A stretch of DNA of 16,229 bases from Thiomargarita sp. (GCA_023144675.1 JAGLFE010000361.1:1-16229); one strand, 5' to 3'; shown: positions 1-8,244, numbered from the stretch's first letter. The notes: generated by a model from the sequence alone, not told the origin. Program-made: numbers and translations.

Positions 1-213
1 GCAATTTGTTTTTTATACAGAACATATTTATTCTTTTTTGTCAATGCGTAAGTCCTAAATATATTTTTAATATATAAATATTTTTTCATCATATCATTAT
101 CATTTTTTAAAGATATTTTATAACATAATTATCAATTATAATAAATTAAATTATTTTAAATCAATATTTAATAACAGTTTTTTTAAGTAAATATGTAAGT
201 TTTAGATTTAACT

Positions 214-222
214 TGTTATAAT
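214..222 (+). promoter_or_regulatory. Extended -10 promoter for the PBP1b gene
   Basis: The sequence TGTTATAAT fits the extended -10 pattern TGnTATAAT exactly, and the gene start is 35 bases downstream. No good -35 box lies at the usual spacing, which is acceptable for an extended -10 promoter. Transcription would begin near 229, giving a leader of about 30 bases. The rest of 1-213 is AT-rich and shows no gene. AT-rich DNA gives chance matches, but the TG extension raises the odds. Confidence 0.5.
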
Positions 223-257
223 ATATAAAATTTCTTAATAAAAATATAGCGATAATT

Positions 258-2573
258 ATGGTTCATACATATAAAAGAAGACCACCTCCTCGTCGCCACC
301 ATAGTAATACTGGTAGGTATCCGATTAGAAAACGTTCTGCAATGCCTCCTAGCCGTAAATCTCCTTCTAGCCGTAAAGGTTTCCATTTTAGATGGCGTTG
401 GGTCGCACTTTTAATTTTACTGTTTTTCTTTGGTAAATATATTGTGCAACTGGATAATATTGTACGAGAACAATTTGAAGGCAAACGTTGGGATGTTCCA
501 GCTCGAGTTTATGCTCGTCCATTAGAATTATATGCTGGTACTAATATTACCATATCTAATTTAATAAAAGAGTTAAAAACTCTAGGTTATCGTAAAACGA
601 GTAATTTAAAAAACCCTGGCGAATATAAGTATCATGGTAGAAATGTTTTTATTAAAACACGAGTTTTCCATTTTTGGGATGGTGTAGAACCTTCACGAAC
701 TATAAAATTAAATATATATGGCAATAAAGTTAAGTCAATTTATGATTTTACCAGTAAAAATAATTTAGCATTATTCCGTATAGAACCTAAGCTAATTGGC
801 AAAATTTATCCTCTTCACCAAGAAGATAGAATCTTATTAAGTTTAGACGAAATGCCTGAAACTTTGAAAAAAGCAGTAATTGCAGTAGAAGACAGACGGT
901 TTTATGAACATTGGGGGGTAAGTTTGCGTGGATTATTGCGGGCAATGTTAGTAAATTTGAGAGCTGGTAAATGGGTGGAAGGTGGTAGTACCATTACACA
1001 ACAGTTAATCAAAAACTTTTATCTAAGTTCTGATCGTAAACTTTCCCGTAAAATAAATGAAGCATTTATGGCACTTTTGCTTGAATGGCATTATAGTAAA
1101 GAACAAATTTTAGAAGCCTATTTAAATGAGGTGTATTTAGGACAGGATGGTAAACGGGCTATTCATGGTATGGGTATGGCGGCTCGTTTTTATTTTGCAC
1201 GCCCTTTAGATGAATTAAAACTACCTCAAATAGCCTTATTAGTTAGTTTAATTCGTGGTGCTTCTATCTATAATCCAAGAAGACATTCTCAACGTGCAGT
1301 AGAACGCCGTAATTTAGTAATAGATATTATGGCAAGACAAGATAAGATTAATATAGTTGAATCAGAATTAGCTAAAGTAGAAGCATTAGATATTACTAAA
1401 AAACCAATGGAGAGTAAATTTTTATATCCAGCTTTTATGGGTTTAGTACGTTATCAATTGCATAAAGACTATGATCAAAAAGACCTACGTTCCAGAGGCT
1501 TGCAGATATTTACTACGCTTGACACTACGATGCAAAAGAAAAGCGAACAAGTAATGATTAAAGGTCTTAAAAAATTAGAACGAAGTACGCGTAAAGCACG
1601 AAAATTACAGGGAGCTATGGTTATCACTGGTAGCGAAAGTGGTGAAGTATTAGCTTTGGTTAATGGTAAAAATCCCCATTATGCGGGCTTTAATCGACCT
1701 TTAAATGCAGTACGCCCAATTGGTTCTTTAGCCAAGGTAGCAACTTATTTAACTGCTTTAGAAAATAGCCGTTATTATGATTTAATGACGACTTTAAATG
1801 ATACTCCGTACGAGTGGACAGATGAACGTACAGGTGAAACTTGGAAGCCACGAAATTATGATAAACGCTTACATGGTAGTGTTCCTTTGTACAAAGCTTT
1901 GGCTTATTCTTATAACTTAGCTAGTGTGCATTTGGGGATAGATTTAGGATTGAATCTGGTTAAAGAATCTCTAATTAAATTAGGTGTTAAACGTGAATTT
2001 AATATGTATCCTTCAGTATTATTAGGTGGTATTTCATTAAGCCCTTTTGAAGTAGCACAAATGTATCAAACAATAGCTAGTGGTGGATTTGGTGTACCAG
2101 TACGGGCTATTCGTGATGTATTAACTCATGAAGGTCAACCGTTAAAACGTTATTCTTTAAATATTGAAAAACATTTTGATGCGGCTCCTATCTTTTTGCT
2201 AAATTATGCGTTACAAAAAGCTCTTAGAACTGGAACTGGTAAAAAAGTAGCTAAAGAATTACCATCAAGTATGATTTTGGCAGGAAAAACCGGAACCAGT
2301 AACGATTTAAGAGATAGTTGGTTTGCTGGCTTTAGTAGTGAGGTATTGGCTGTTACTTGGGTAGGAAGAGATGATTACAAACCCATGGGATTAAGCGGAG
2401 GTAGTGGAGCTTTAGTTATATGGAAAGATTTTATTAAATCAGTTCGACCAAAAGCTGTTGCACCTATTATTCCTAATAATATACAATGGCGTTATGTTAA
2501 TGGTACAAAATTTCCGTTTATAAATAATCGTGATCGTTTAGCAAATAATAACAATGATTTATTTAATTTTTAA
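258..2573 (+). CDS. mrcB: Bifunctional penicillin-binding protein 1b (glycosyltransferase/transpeptidase)
   Basis: Class A PBP of 771 residues that polymerises lipid II into glycan strands and cross-links the peptides on the periplasmic side of the inner membrane. A basic, proline-rich cytoplasmic tail (1-46) is followed by one membrane helix (about 48-64). A UB2H domain (about 80-170) begins DVPARVYARP and is the hallmark of PBP1b; in E. coli it binds the lipoprotein activator LpoB. The GT51 domain has EDRRFYEHWG (catalytic Glu211) and GGSTITQQ (242-249). The transpeptidase domain has SLAK (Ser490 nucleophile, Lys493), SYN (551-553) and KTGT (677-680). All catalytic motifs are intact. The E. 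coli protein is somewhat longer, and here the C-terminus ends in an Asn-rich tail. No clear Shine-Dalgarno precedes the ATG. The gene is convergent with the kinase gene downstream. Confidence 0.95.
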   Translation: MVHTYKRRPPPRRHHSNTGRYPIRKRSAMPPSRKSPSSRKGFHFRWRWVALLILLFFFGKYIVQLDNIVREQFEGKRWDVPARVYARPLELYAGTNITISNLIKELKTLGYRKTSNLKNPGEYKYHGRNVFIKTRVFHFWDGVEPSRTIKLNIYGNKVKSIYDFTSKNNLALFRIEPKLIGKIYPLHQEDRILLSLDEMPETLKKAVIAVEDRRFYEHWGVSLRGLLRAMLVNLRAGKWVEGGSTITQQLIKNFYLSSDRKLSRKINEAFMALLLEWHYSKEQILEAYLNEVYLGQDGKRAIHGMGMAARFYFARPLDELKLPQIALLVSLIRGASIYNPRRHSQRAVERRNLVIDIMARQDKINIVESELAKVEALDITKKPMESKFLYPAFMGLVRYQLHKDYDQKDLRSRGLQIFTTLDTTMQKKSEQVMIKGLKKLERSTRKARKLQGAMVITGSESGEVLALVNGKNPHYAGFNRPLNAVRPIGSLAKVATYLTALENSRYYDLMTTLNDTPYEWTDERTGETWKPRNYDKRLHGSVPLYKALAYSYNLASVHLGIDLGLNLVKESLIKLGVKREFNMYPSVLLGGISLSPFEVAQMYQTIASGGFGVPVRAIRDVLTHEGQPLKRYSLNIEKHFDAAPIFLLNYALQKALRTGTGKKVAKELPSSMILAGKTGTSNDLRDSWFAGFSSEVLAVTWVGRDDYKPMGLSGGSGALVIWKDFIKSVRPKAVAPIIPNNIQWRYVNGTKFPFINNRDRLANNNNDLFNF

Positions 2574-2633
2574 AGTTGTTAAAATTAGACGTATTTAAGT
2601 AAATATTTCCAGCTTATATTAAAAATTTATTTC

Positions 2634-4790
2634 TTAATCAATAGGTTCAATATGAGCTGGTAATCGCATACTAAAAATACTGCCTTTACCTAATTCGCTA
2701 CTAACAACAATATCACCACCCATAATTTGGCAAAATTGTTTGGTAATTGCTAGTCCTAAACCACTTCCAGTTCTGTGTACTGAAGAACCTACCGAAACAA
2801 AAGCCCTAAATAATTTTGAGATTTGCTCTTCTGGCATACCAATACCTTGATCAGCAACTTCAAATATAATCCAATCTATATTGTCTATTTTCTTTCGCAT
2901 AACAGTTAATACAATTACACTTTGTTGCGAAAATTTATTTGCATTAGTTAATAAATTTAATAAATTCTGTCGTACTTTAGTTACATCATTGGTCATTGTA
3001 CCTAAAACGTTATCACAGTTGACTTTTAAAGTATTTGATTGTTTTTCTAATAACGAGGTTATTGTGGTAGCAATATCTTGTACTAAAGGTGTTATATCAA
3101 ATGTATCAATATATAAATCCATTTTACTGGACTCAATTTTAGACATATCAAATAAGTTACCAATCAAATCAAGTAAATGATAGCTAGCACCATGAATTTT
3201 TTGTAAATCAGAAACCAGTTCTTGATCGCCACGTTCCTTAGCATCTTCTTGCAACATTTCCGTATAACCAATAACCGCATTCATAGGCGTGCGCAACTCA
3301 TGATTCATATTTTCTAAGAATTGAGTTTTAACCCGAGTAGCTAGCTGGCTTTTCATTTGAGCACGTTTAGTTTCTAATTTATATTTCTGCATTTCAACAC
3401 GTACTTTTTGAATTTGGGAATTTGATTTCTTTAATTTCCCAGCAGTTAATTGGCTATCACGTTTTATCTTAGATAATTCCTCATGATAACGTTTAGTTTG
3501 TTGAATTTGCTTAGTTTGTATTACTTGAGCTATTTCTAAACGTCTTACATATTCTAGTTTTTCATTATTGCGTCTAATTGTATTCATAACCATTCTTGAG
3601 AAAATTTTAGTTAAATAATAAATTTCCACTACACTAGTTTCAATCGGTAATTCTTTTGGAGCCTTAATTTTGTGAACTGATTTAAGTAAGTTGGAAATAG
3701 GAATAATAAGCAACTTAAATAGAACCCATATCATTAAAATTAGTAAAATTAAAACAATAATGGTACTCATAATAAAAAATGAATTATTGAATAATTTGGC
3801 TTGTTTTAACTCCGATGTTTTTTGATAACTAACTAAAGTCCAAGGTAAATGTTCTAATTTTTTGGACGATATGCTGTAAATTTCTCCATCTATATTCTTT
3901 ATTTCTTGATAAGGTATATTTTTATTTAAGATACTTTCCCAAAAAGATAATTGTAATTTATCAGTATATAAATTAACTGATTGACGTTTTGGTGCGTTTA
4001 AAAATAACGACTTTTGACTATTTAAAGCTGTAATCTTACTTAATAATAAGCCTCTATGATTATTAGCAAGAAATAGACCACCAGTTTGATTTATATTTTT
4101 ATTTTCAATTTCTTCTAACAATGTATCAAGTGATAAACTAATACCAACTACCCCTTTAAAATCAAGATTCTTATATAAACCCTGACTAATACTAATTATG
4201 AATTTTTTTGTATAATATTCATCAAAATAAATCGGCGTAATTTGGACATCACGATGTTGTTTGCCAACATAATACCAGGACTTTTTAGGGTCGCTGGGGT
4301 CGTTAGAATAACTAGGATCGTAATGTAATATTTTTTTCATATTTTTAGGTTTATTATATTTATCAGTTTTAAACCATTTATCTTTTTTATGTACTAACAG
4401 TAACCAACCTGGTTTCTTAAATAACTGTTTGGCAAAACTAGATTCTAATGCAATATAATGGCTATAATAAAGATTTTTAAAGTGTAAATTTTCTGCCATT
4501 AAATTTTTAAGTAAAAACGTATTGTACTTATTAAGTTTATTGAATTTTTTGTCTAGTAAAATAGAGCTATGTTCCTTTAAACGATGCACATTTTGAATTG
4601 CTAATTCGATATTTTGATCCATTTTTGCTACAAATTTAGTGGTAATTTGTTCTAATTTAGTACGAGCTAATTCATACTGCATTTTATATTGTTTATCAAT
4701 CTGAATTATCGTTGAAAATATGATAATAAAGATAATAGTTAATACAAAAACCAGTAAAATATTTTTTATACTTAAAAGTTTATAATTCAT
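2634..4790 (-). CDS. Membrane sensor histidine kinase, Cache-HAMP-HisKA-HATPase
   Basis: Sensor kinase of 718 residues. A membrane helix (about 11-31) precedes a periplasmic region (35-330) with dCache-like features, including the strand GVVGISLSLDTL at 213-224. A second helix (336-358) leads to a HAMP-like segment (about 359-405) and a long basic coiled coil (about 405-487). The HisKA domain holds the phosphoacceptor His497 in NHELRTPMNAVIGY. The ATPase domain has an N box (N616 in LLTNANKFS), G1 (DQGIGM, 647-652) and G2 (GSGLGL, 675-680). There is no receiver domain and no response-regulator gene in the window, so its partner is unknown. An AAGGA Shine-Dalgarno (4797-4801) lies six bases before the ATG. 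The ligand cannot be read from the sequence. Cache domains in general bind small metabolites, and signalling would run through phosphotransfer to an unlinked regulator. Confidence 0.93.
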   Translation of the reverse strand: MNYKLLSIKNILLVFVLTIIFIIIFSTIIQIDKQYKMQYELARTKLEQITTKFVAKMDQNIELAIQNVHRLKEHSSILLDKKFNKLNKYNTFLLKNLMAENLHFKNLYYSHYIALESSFAKQLFKKPGWLLLVHKKDKWFKTDKYNKPKNMKKILHYDPSYSNDPSDPKKSWYYVGKQHRDVQITPIYFDEYYTKKFIISISQGLYKNLDFKGVVGISLSLDTLLEEIENKNINQTGGLFLANNHRGLLLSKITALNSQKSLFLNAPKRQSVNLYTDKLQLSFWESILNKNIPYQEIKNIDGEIYSISSKKLEHLPWTLVSYQKTSELKQAKLFNNSFFIMSTIIVLILLILMIWVLFKLLIIPISNLLKSVHKIKAPKELPIETSVVEIYYLTKIFSRMVMNTIRRNNEKLEYVRRLEIAQVIQTKQIQQTKRYHEELSKIKRDSQLTAGKLKKSNSQIQKVRVEMQKYKLETKRAQMKSQLATRVKTQFLENMNHELRTPMNAVIGYTEMLQEDAKERGDQELVSDLQKIHGASYHLLDLIGNLFDMSKIESSKMDLYIDTFDITPLVQDIATTITSLLEKQSNTLKVNCDNVLGTMTNDVTKVRQNLLNLLTNANKFSQQSVIVLTVMRKKIDNIDWIIFEVADQGIGMPEEQISKLFRAFVSVGSSVHRTGSGLGLAITKQFCQIMGGDIVVSSELGKGSIFSMRLPAHIEPID

Positions 4791-4907
4791 GAAAAGTCCT
4801 TGTTCTTACAGATGATTTTTTATACTGAAAATAGTGCATAAATAAAATAATTACCTTTTAACGCCATTGATATTTGCTAAAAAATCATTAATTTTACCCA
4901 GTTGCAA

Positions 4908-6029
4908 TTAATAATATTGTAAACCAATACCCATCATATTAAATAAAATAGACAGTAGAGCATCTGAAGTAATTACTAAAAAAATTGCTTGCACCACACT
5001 GGTTGTTACCTGCTTACCAATTTGATCAGTACCTAATACCTTAATTTGAAAACCTTGATAACAACTAACTAATACAATAATTGCGGCAAAAATTGGTGCT
5101 TTACTGATTCCAACTAAGTAATGACCGACTGACACCGCTTCAGGAAAACGGGTTAAAAAATCGCTAATGCTAATATCAAAAGATATATTCGCAATAATAA
5201 GACTACCAAAAATTGCCATAACATCAGCATAAGCAATTAATAGTGGCATAAGAATTAACAGAGCGAGTAATTTAGGTAAGACTAGTAAATCTATCGGATT
5301 CATACCTAAAGTACGTAGCGCATCCATTTCTTCAGTAATGTGCATAGTACTAATTTGGGCTGTATAAGCTGAACCACTACGCCCTGCAACAATAATCGCC
5401 GTCATTAACGGAGCCATTTCACGTAATATTGTAATTCCCACTAAATCTACAATAAAAATATTGGCACCATAAATACTTAATTGAGTTCCACCTTGATAAG
5501 CAAGTACAATACCAGTTAAAAATGCAAGCAGACCAATTATGGGTAAAGCAGTCAATCCATCTGTATATAAATGGTTAAATAATATTTTCCAACGAATACG
5601 ACTTGGCGATATTAAAGCTATTATTAACGCAATACTACTTTCACCGATAAAATTGAGAAAATTCAGCGTTTTTTGCCCATATTCCTGGGTTCTATTACTG
5701 ATATATATTAGAAAGTTTGGTTTATTAATAACTGGTGTGGGTGGTATAGTTGCGTACTTAGTAGCTATTTTGATTAAATGAGTATGAGTTGTTTTAAAAC
5801 CTTGCACTTGAATTGTTTTACCGGCTTGGGTAAATTTTTGCTGAATACGATACAGTAAATAAGCTCCAATAGTATCCATGGTTTGAATCGCACTGCCATC
5901 AAATACTATAGTGGCTACAGTTGGTTCTGAAACATTTAAAATTTGCTTTTCTACAGTTTCAATATTATTTAAAACCCAATTGCCTCGACAATAGATTATA
6001 TTTTGTTGTATTTCTAAGGAAGCCAGCAT
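4908..6029 (-). CDS. MlaE-family lipid ABC transporter permease with N-terminal STAS domain
   Basis: The protein has 373 residues from the chosen start. An N-terminal STAS domain (about 1-90) carries FDGSAIQTMDTIGAYLL at 43-59. A linker follows, then an MlaE/YrbE permease domain (about 120-373) with five or six hydrophobic segments and the family hallmark REMAPLMTAIIVAGRSGSA (203-221) continuing to EEMDALRTLGMNP. In the Mla system such permeases pair with an MlaF ATPase and an MlaD MCE protein to move phospholipids between inner and outer membrane; here the STAS part is fused in place of a separate MlaB. I chose ATG 6029 because it starts four bases after the preceding lipoprotein gene ends and just before the STAS fold. 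A GTG at 6074 would add 15 residues and overlap that gene. No ATPase or MCE gene lies nearby. Confidence 0.9.
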   Translation of the reverse strand: MLASLEIQQNIIYCRGNWVLNNIETVEKQILNVSEPTVATIVFDGSAIQTMDTIGAYLLYRIQQKFTQAGKTIQVQGFKTTHTHLIKIATKYATIPPTPVINKPNFLIYISNRTQEYGQKTLNFLNFIGESSIALIIALISPSRIRWKILFNHLYTDGLTALPIIGLLAFLTGIVLAYQGGTQLSIYGANIFIVDLVGITILREMAPLMTAIIVAGRSGSAYTAQISTMHITEEMDALRTLGMNPIDLLVLPKLLALLILMPLLIAYADVMAIFGSLIIANISFDISISDFLTRFPEAVSVGHYLVGISKAPIFAAIIVLVSCYQGFQIKVLGTDQIGKQVTTSVVQAIFLVITSDALLSILFNMMGIGLQYY

Positions 6030-6033
6030 AGTT

Positions 6034-6960
6034 TTACCGATGTTCAAAATTGACGATATATACACAACCATCACACATATTATTGATGTAAGTATTTTTA
6101 TTAGTTGTAAATTGTTGCAAGTTTTCTTCCCAAGTTATATTTGATTCCGATGCTGTTTTATTTTTTAGCAGTCTAATCTTTGCACCGTCTAATTTTATTA
6201 GCTTATTCCATTTTTCTCTTATAGTTAAACGATTTTCAATATCAAGCATCTGTTGTTGTTCTAATAAGCTTTGATAATTATTTTCTAAATTAATATTAGC
6301 TTGGTAACTAACAATGAAGTAAATCGTTTCTTGTCCAGTAGTTTTATCTAGTTTGAAAGACCAATTTTTTGCTGGTATAAAATATTTTTTAGCTGTTATC
6401 ACCGCATTAATATTATTGGAATCGGCGTTTTCAAAATCTGTAGTTGGAAATAATCGAAATATATTATTTGATGAATCTATTTGAAATATATAAACATAAG
6501 CATTATTCGCTGGCTCAAATATTATTTTATATGTAGATTTCGATGGTAAAATACTACCGGTGGCGAAATCTTTGAATTTATTTTCATTATGTGGACGATA
6601 AACATAGTTAATTTTAAAATTTACAGGCTGATTATTTTTCGGAGTGGTATTATTAGCCTTATGGCGGGGGAAACTTTCAGTAATAAATGCTTTATATTCA
6701 GATTTAGTTATGACTTTATTCTGATACATACGACAAATTCTATATTCTAGTATTTCAAAAGTTTGTGCTTCTGTCGCCACAATTTGTTGAATTTTTTTAT
6801 AAGAGACACCGCTAGTAAAAATACTTTTGATTTTATTATCAAAGCCAATACTGATTGAAGCTTGATTACCTTGAGGAATGGCACAACCTAATTCATCTAC
6901 AGTTTTATTGGGTAGTAGAGTACAAGAATATAGCAATAGAATTAATATCTGATATTTCAA
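6034..6960 (-). CDS. Putative DUF4384-domain lipoprotein, 5' end possibly frameshifted
   Basis: The open frame gives 308 residues. A hydrophobic stretch ILILLLYSC forms a lipobox-like end with Cys13, suggesting an outer-membrane lipoprotein. The middle (about 115-230) matches the DUF4384 pattern: strands ending in YKIIFEPANNAYVYIFQIDS, then FRLFPTTDF, YFIPAKNWSFKLDKTTGQE and IYFIVSYQA. DUF4384 domains are often appended to kinases, caspase-like proteins or lipoproteins, and their role is not established. The first codon available is TTG at 6960, directly after an in-frame TAG, with no Shine-Dalgarno, and the resulting 12-residue signal peptide is unusually short. An ATG at 6989 in another frame encodes MLHKINRQL; joined by a one-base shift it would give a normal lipoprotein signal. 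The permease gene starts four bases after the stop, so the two are probably co-transcribed. Confidence 0.7.
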   Translation of the reverse strand: MKYQILILLLYSCTLLPNKTVDELGCAIPQGNQASISIGFDNKIKSIFTSGVSYKKIQQIVATEAQTFEILEYRICRMYQNKVITKSEYKAFITESFPRHKANNTTPKNNQPVNFKINYVYRPHNENKFKDFATGSILPSKSTYKIIFEPANNAYVYIFQIDSSNNIFRLFPTTDFENADSNNINAVITAKKYFIPAKNWSFKLDKTTGQETIYFIVSYQANINLENNYQSLLEQQQMLDIENRLTIREKWNKLIKLDGAKIRLLKNKTASESNITWEENLQQFTTNKNTYINNMCDGCVYIVNFEHR

Positions 6961-7284
6961 CTAAGCTGCCGATTTATTTTGTGGAGCATTTAAATTAATT
7001 ATTGTCTATTTTATATAGAATATGAAGTTTTCGTATTTACTTTACTATATATTTGTTGATAACTATACTTAATATGTTTTGGATATTGATTAAGTTTGTT
7101 TCAACTTGGTGATATTCTTTTGATGTAGGTTCTTAATGGTTCATCCAAAAAAACAGTAGTCTTGAAGAACCTAGTGTTTTTTCAGATAAACTTGTTATGT
7201 ATCTATTAATTATAATGTTTAGAACTACTTGGTGCAGGATTATCCAATCATAATATTGGTTTAAGTCCAAAGCTTTAGCAATAG
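6961..7284. other. Gene-free stretch between lipoprotein and hicA
   Basis: About 320 AT-rich bases with no convincing gene. It holds the 9-bp inverted repeat listed separately and, at 6989, the out-of-frame ATG that may be the original start of the lipoprotein gene. On the - strand just beyond hicA a short open frame reads AIAKALDLNQYYDWIIL, which looks protein-like but is too short to assign. This could be the worn end of an older gene. Confidence 0.5.
7126..7173. repeat. 9-bp perfect inverted repeat with 30-base loop
   Basis: TAGGTTCTT at 7126-7134 is the exact reverse complement of AAGAACCTA at 7165-7173. On the + strand it is followed by GTGTTTTTT, so it resembles a weak terminator for + strand transcription, yet no + strand gene precedes it. 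It may be a remnant of a mobile element instead. Confidence 0.4.
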
Positions 7285-7491
7285 CTATAATTCATCTTCC
7301 ACAATTTCGGCAATTTTCATAAAATGTCTGAGGAGTCCTATTTTTATATCCTTATTTCCATGGATGGGTACAGAAATACGGGTATAATTTCCAGCTTTCA
7401 TATATACATGATGACTGCCTTTTACCCGCACTAGATTCCAGCCATGATTTTCAAGCAGTTGCGCAAAATGCTTTCCAGATATTGATTTCAA
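7285..7491 (-). CDS. hicA: HicA-family mRNA interferase toxin
   Basis: Toxin of 68 residues with the YcfA/HicA double-stranded-RNA-binding-like fold. The signature is GWNLVRVKGSHHVY (17-30), with the catalytic histidine in GSHH, followed by ISVPIHGNKDIKIGLLRHFMKIA. HicA cleaves mRNA during translation and is blocked by HicB. The start is a TTG at 7491 that overlaps the hicB stop as TTGA, so translation is probably coupled to hicB. The rare start may also keep toxin output below antitoxin output. A GGA about nine bases upstream, inside hicB, could serve as ribosome site. No other in-frame start gives a full-length toxin. Confidence 0.92.
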   Translation of the reverse strand: MKSISGKHFAQLLENHGWNLVRVKGSHHVYMKAGNYTRISVPIHGNKDIKIGLLRHFMKIAEIVEDEL

Positions 7492-7691
7492 ACTGCTAGT
7501 TCCAAAACTTTGTCATTTTCAGAAATTTCGACTGGTTCCAAATCTACCAGCAAGCAAGCTTCCACCGCTTCATACAAATTGGTTATGAGTTCTTCAATAG
7601 TATCGCCTTGAGTAGCACAACCCTGAATTGCAGGCACTTCTGCCCAAAAACCACCTTCTGCTGCTGGATGTATTATAACTTTCAATTTCAT
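7488..7691 (-). CDS. hicB: HicB-family antitoxin
   Basis: Protein of 67 residues forming the HicB partial RNase-H-like fold: MKLKVIIHPAAEGGFWAEVP, then IQGCATQGDTIEELITNLYEA. This domain neutralises HicA by direct binding. It is short and lacks an obvious C-terminal ribbon-helix-helix or helix-turn-helix DNA-binding domain, so self-repression through this protein is uncertain. Antitoxin first and toxin second is the reverse of the order in E. coli hicAB, though it is common for this small HicB subtype. A GAGAG motif lies about eight bases before the ATG. The stop overlaps the TTG start of hicA by four bases. Confidence 0.92.
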   Translation of the reverse strand: MKLKVIIHPAAEGGFWAEVPAIQGCATQGDTIEELITNLYEAVEACLLVDLEPVEISENDKVLELAV

Positions 7692-7780
7692 ATTAATTCT
7701 CTCTATTCAAGATTAATCAAAACCATCTTGCCCATCCCTAAATCCTGTCCAAATTATATGATTTTATGATTTTGATGATA

Positions 7781-7855
7781 GGCTCTGCTGCTTTTCTCGT
7801 TCCCATACTCTAGCGTAGGAATGCAGACCTGACCAAGTTGTTAGGAACGAGGAAC
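7781..7855. repeat. Degraded GTTCC-type palindromic repeat
   Basis: CTCGTTCC at 7796-7803 is the reverse complement of GGAACGAG at 7844-7851. Inside the left part, TTCCCATACT-CT-AGCGTAGGAA (7800-7821) forms an imperfect hairpin, and GGAACGA/GGAACAA repeats directly at 7844-7857. The local composition is richer in G and C than its surroundings. From memory, a repeat built on CGTTCCCACGCT/AGCGTGGGAACG is widely scattered in Beggiatoaceae and some cyanobacterial genomes, and this looks like a worn copy. Confidence 0.5.
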
Positions 7856-7880
7856 AAACAATTAAACCTCTAAAAATAGG

Positions 7881-8236
7881 TCATTCGTTTCGCTCGAACA
7901 AGGGTAAAAGGGCTGTAATCGTTGGTAATTGAGGAGACGTAGCTTCTTTTATTGTGAAAGCAATTGGTTCAAAGTTAAAATATAGTTGATTACCTGAAAA
8001 ACCTTGATAGCCAACATACATTTCATAACTGGCTGCTGGAAGTTGACCATTATGTTTCTGTTTCATTTAAAGTTATTGTACCTCCAGAAACTAGTGTACT
8101 TTATCCGTTCCAAGCTACCCAATTTATTTCTATCTTGTCTCATAAATACTTTTTTATCACCATTTATATATACAACGGCTAAAACATAAATAAAACTTTC
8201 TTGCGTAATAAAATTTGCTACTAGTTCCCAAAAAAT
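7881..8236 (-). pseudogene. Frameshifted 3' remnant of a beta-rich repeat protein gene
   Basis: Reading the - strand, three frames join into one plausible protein. Frame one (8236 to about 8095) gives ELVANFITQESFIYVLAVVY followed by INGDKKVFMRQ. Frame two (8094 to about 8053) gives LVSGGTITLNETE. Frame three (about 8055 to 7881) gives HNGQLPAASYEMYVGYQ, then GNQLYFNFEPIAFTIKEA. The order resembles C-terminal domains I recall from large secreted or surface proteins of sulfur-oxidising filamentous bacteria, where a segment of the type LPAGSYEVYVGY ends the chain. Two frameshifts and the absence of a 5' end mark it as a remnant. It begins just after the oxidoreductase stop codon. The isolated 61-residue frame starting with ATG at 8066 is therefore unlikely to be a real small gene. 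Family identity is not certain. Confidence 0.65.
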
Positions 8237-8244
8237 TTAAATAA

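Noticed and set aside
2592..2605. Small palindrome TATTTA-AG-TAAATA between the convergent PBP1b and kinase genes
   Set aside because: All-A/T stem with a 2-base loop would be too weak to count as a terminator.
2881..3180. + strand open frame of 99 codons inside the histidine kinase gene
   Set aside because: Antisense to the HisKA and ATPase domains, with no recognisable motif.
4812..4888. 11-bp inverted repeat ATGATTTTTTA / TAAAAAATCAT in the kinase upstream region
   Set aside because: The arms are mostly an A/T homopolymer and 55 bases apart, which is expected by chance in this composition.
6030..6074. GTG start giving the permease 15 more residues
   Set aside because: It overlaps the lipoprotein gene and the added residues do not belong to the STAS fold; ATG 6029 fits the spacing of an operon.
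8004..8189. Small + strand open frame of 61 codons
   Set aside because: It lies antisense to the frameshifted gene remnant, whose three - strand frames carry the recognisable protein pattern; no ribosome site or family resemblance.
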